Source: QPIN01 sp965224575
Lineage (GTDB): Bacteria; Pseudomonadota; Gammaproteobacteria; Methylococcales; Methylomonadaceae
Reading direction: 5' to 3'
Length of the DNA: 64,000 nt
Assembly: GCA_965224575.1 (NCBI GenBank)
Contig: CBDCZQ010000006.1
Location: forward strand, 3,203,512 to 3,267,511
Each line of letters starts with the position of its first letter. Within the stretch, counting starts at the first letter, position 1. A model generated the notes under the pieces. It did no database searches. It saw only the letters and a program-made list of their open reading frames with translations, and had not been told where the DNA came from. The translations under genes and the position numbers were made by a program. This document shows positions 63,909 to 64,000 of the stretch, piece after piece.

Positions 63909-64000
63909 ATGAAAAATTTATATTCAAAAATTGTACTTTCATTTGCTGGCTTAATGGCAATGGTATCAACATCACATGCGGCTGTAGATGCGGCTGTAAC
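63909..64000 (+). CDS. Major coat protein, start only (copy 2)
   Basis: The signal peptide and first mature residues of the coat protein, identical to copy 1; the gene runs off the window. Confidence 0.93.
   Translation, partial: MKNLYSKIVLSFAGLMAMVSTSHAAVDAAV

Larger units (their letters stand above)
61397..64000 (+). mobile_element. Inovirus prophage, copy 2 (cut by the window end)
   Basis: The second tandem copy runs from the att region to the signal peptide of the major coat protein. Three differences from copy 1 were seen over 2.6 kb: one extra T in the T run at about 61459-61468, G at 61574 for C at 55297 (Met to Ile), and C at 63632 for T at 57355 (Ile to Thr). The copies are therefore real and not a perfect assembly duplicate. 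Confidence 0.92.

Overview
The window reads as a low-GC gammaproteobacterial chromosome. The supporting genes are MsrPQ, UppP, SurE-Pcm, YqaA, MutM-HflD, LpxB, TolC and a MoxR/DUF58/TgpA cluster. The intergenic spaces carry one REP-like palindrome family over and over. A methanotroph-type (Methylococcales) host is possible, because a gnnA-gnnB-lpxB order is known there and in Acidithiobacillus, but nothing here proves it. No rRNA, tRNA or CRISPR array was recognised.

Layout. 1-0.9 kb: end of msrP and msrQ (periplasmic methionine sulfoxide repair). 1-5.5 kb: a DUF2939 protein, a beta-barrel protein and a secreted serine peptidase with a dockerin tail. 5.6-9.6 kb: MoxR ATPase, DUF58 protein and TgpA-like transglutaminase. 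9.7-12.1 kb: LytS-type kinase and LytTR regulator, followed by a candidate small RNA. 12.2-15.3 kb: a stand-alone TOPRIM protein, a MITE, a SRAP protein lacking two catalytic residues, and a two-HKD PLD protein. 15.4-19.3 kb: insertion-sequence wreckage in which a 285-bp GC-richer repeat interrupts transposase genes. 19.4-29 kb: glgX, a potassium channel, a DUF4332-like protein, an OmpA protein, uppP, smr, surE-pcm-yqaA and mutM-hflD. 29-38 kb: rhodanese, copper chaperone and CopA, gnnA-gnnB-lpxB, a predicted tRNA mnm5s2U pair, and tolC. 39-48 kb: lipoprotein hydrolase, CHASE2 cyclase, FecR-TPR-barrel protein and a Crp/Fnr regulator. 48-55 kb: a minus-strand operon that looks like a non-canonical export machine (GAF-HlyD, PqqD-M50-HlyD, SecA paralogue, periplasmic adaptor). 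55.1-64 kb: two tandem copies of a 6.28-kb filamentous phage (inovirus), the second cut by the window end.

The two most interesting regions are the SecA/M50/HlyD operon and the tandem inovirus. The inovirus has no integrase. Each copy starts with two opposed dif-like sites, one with a 12-bp and one with a 6-bp central region, which is the layout of the folded single-stranded attP of CTXphi. This implies XerCD-dependent integration at the host dif site and places the window near the replication terminus. Secondary leads are the 285-bp repeat, a MITE family that has altered the end of the TOPRIM gene, the split MnmC-like pathway and the degenerate SRAP protein. All functional statements come from reading motifs and gene order; no database search was run.
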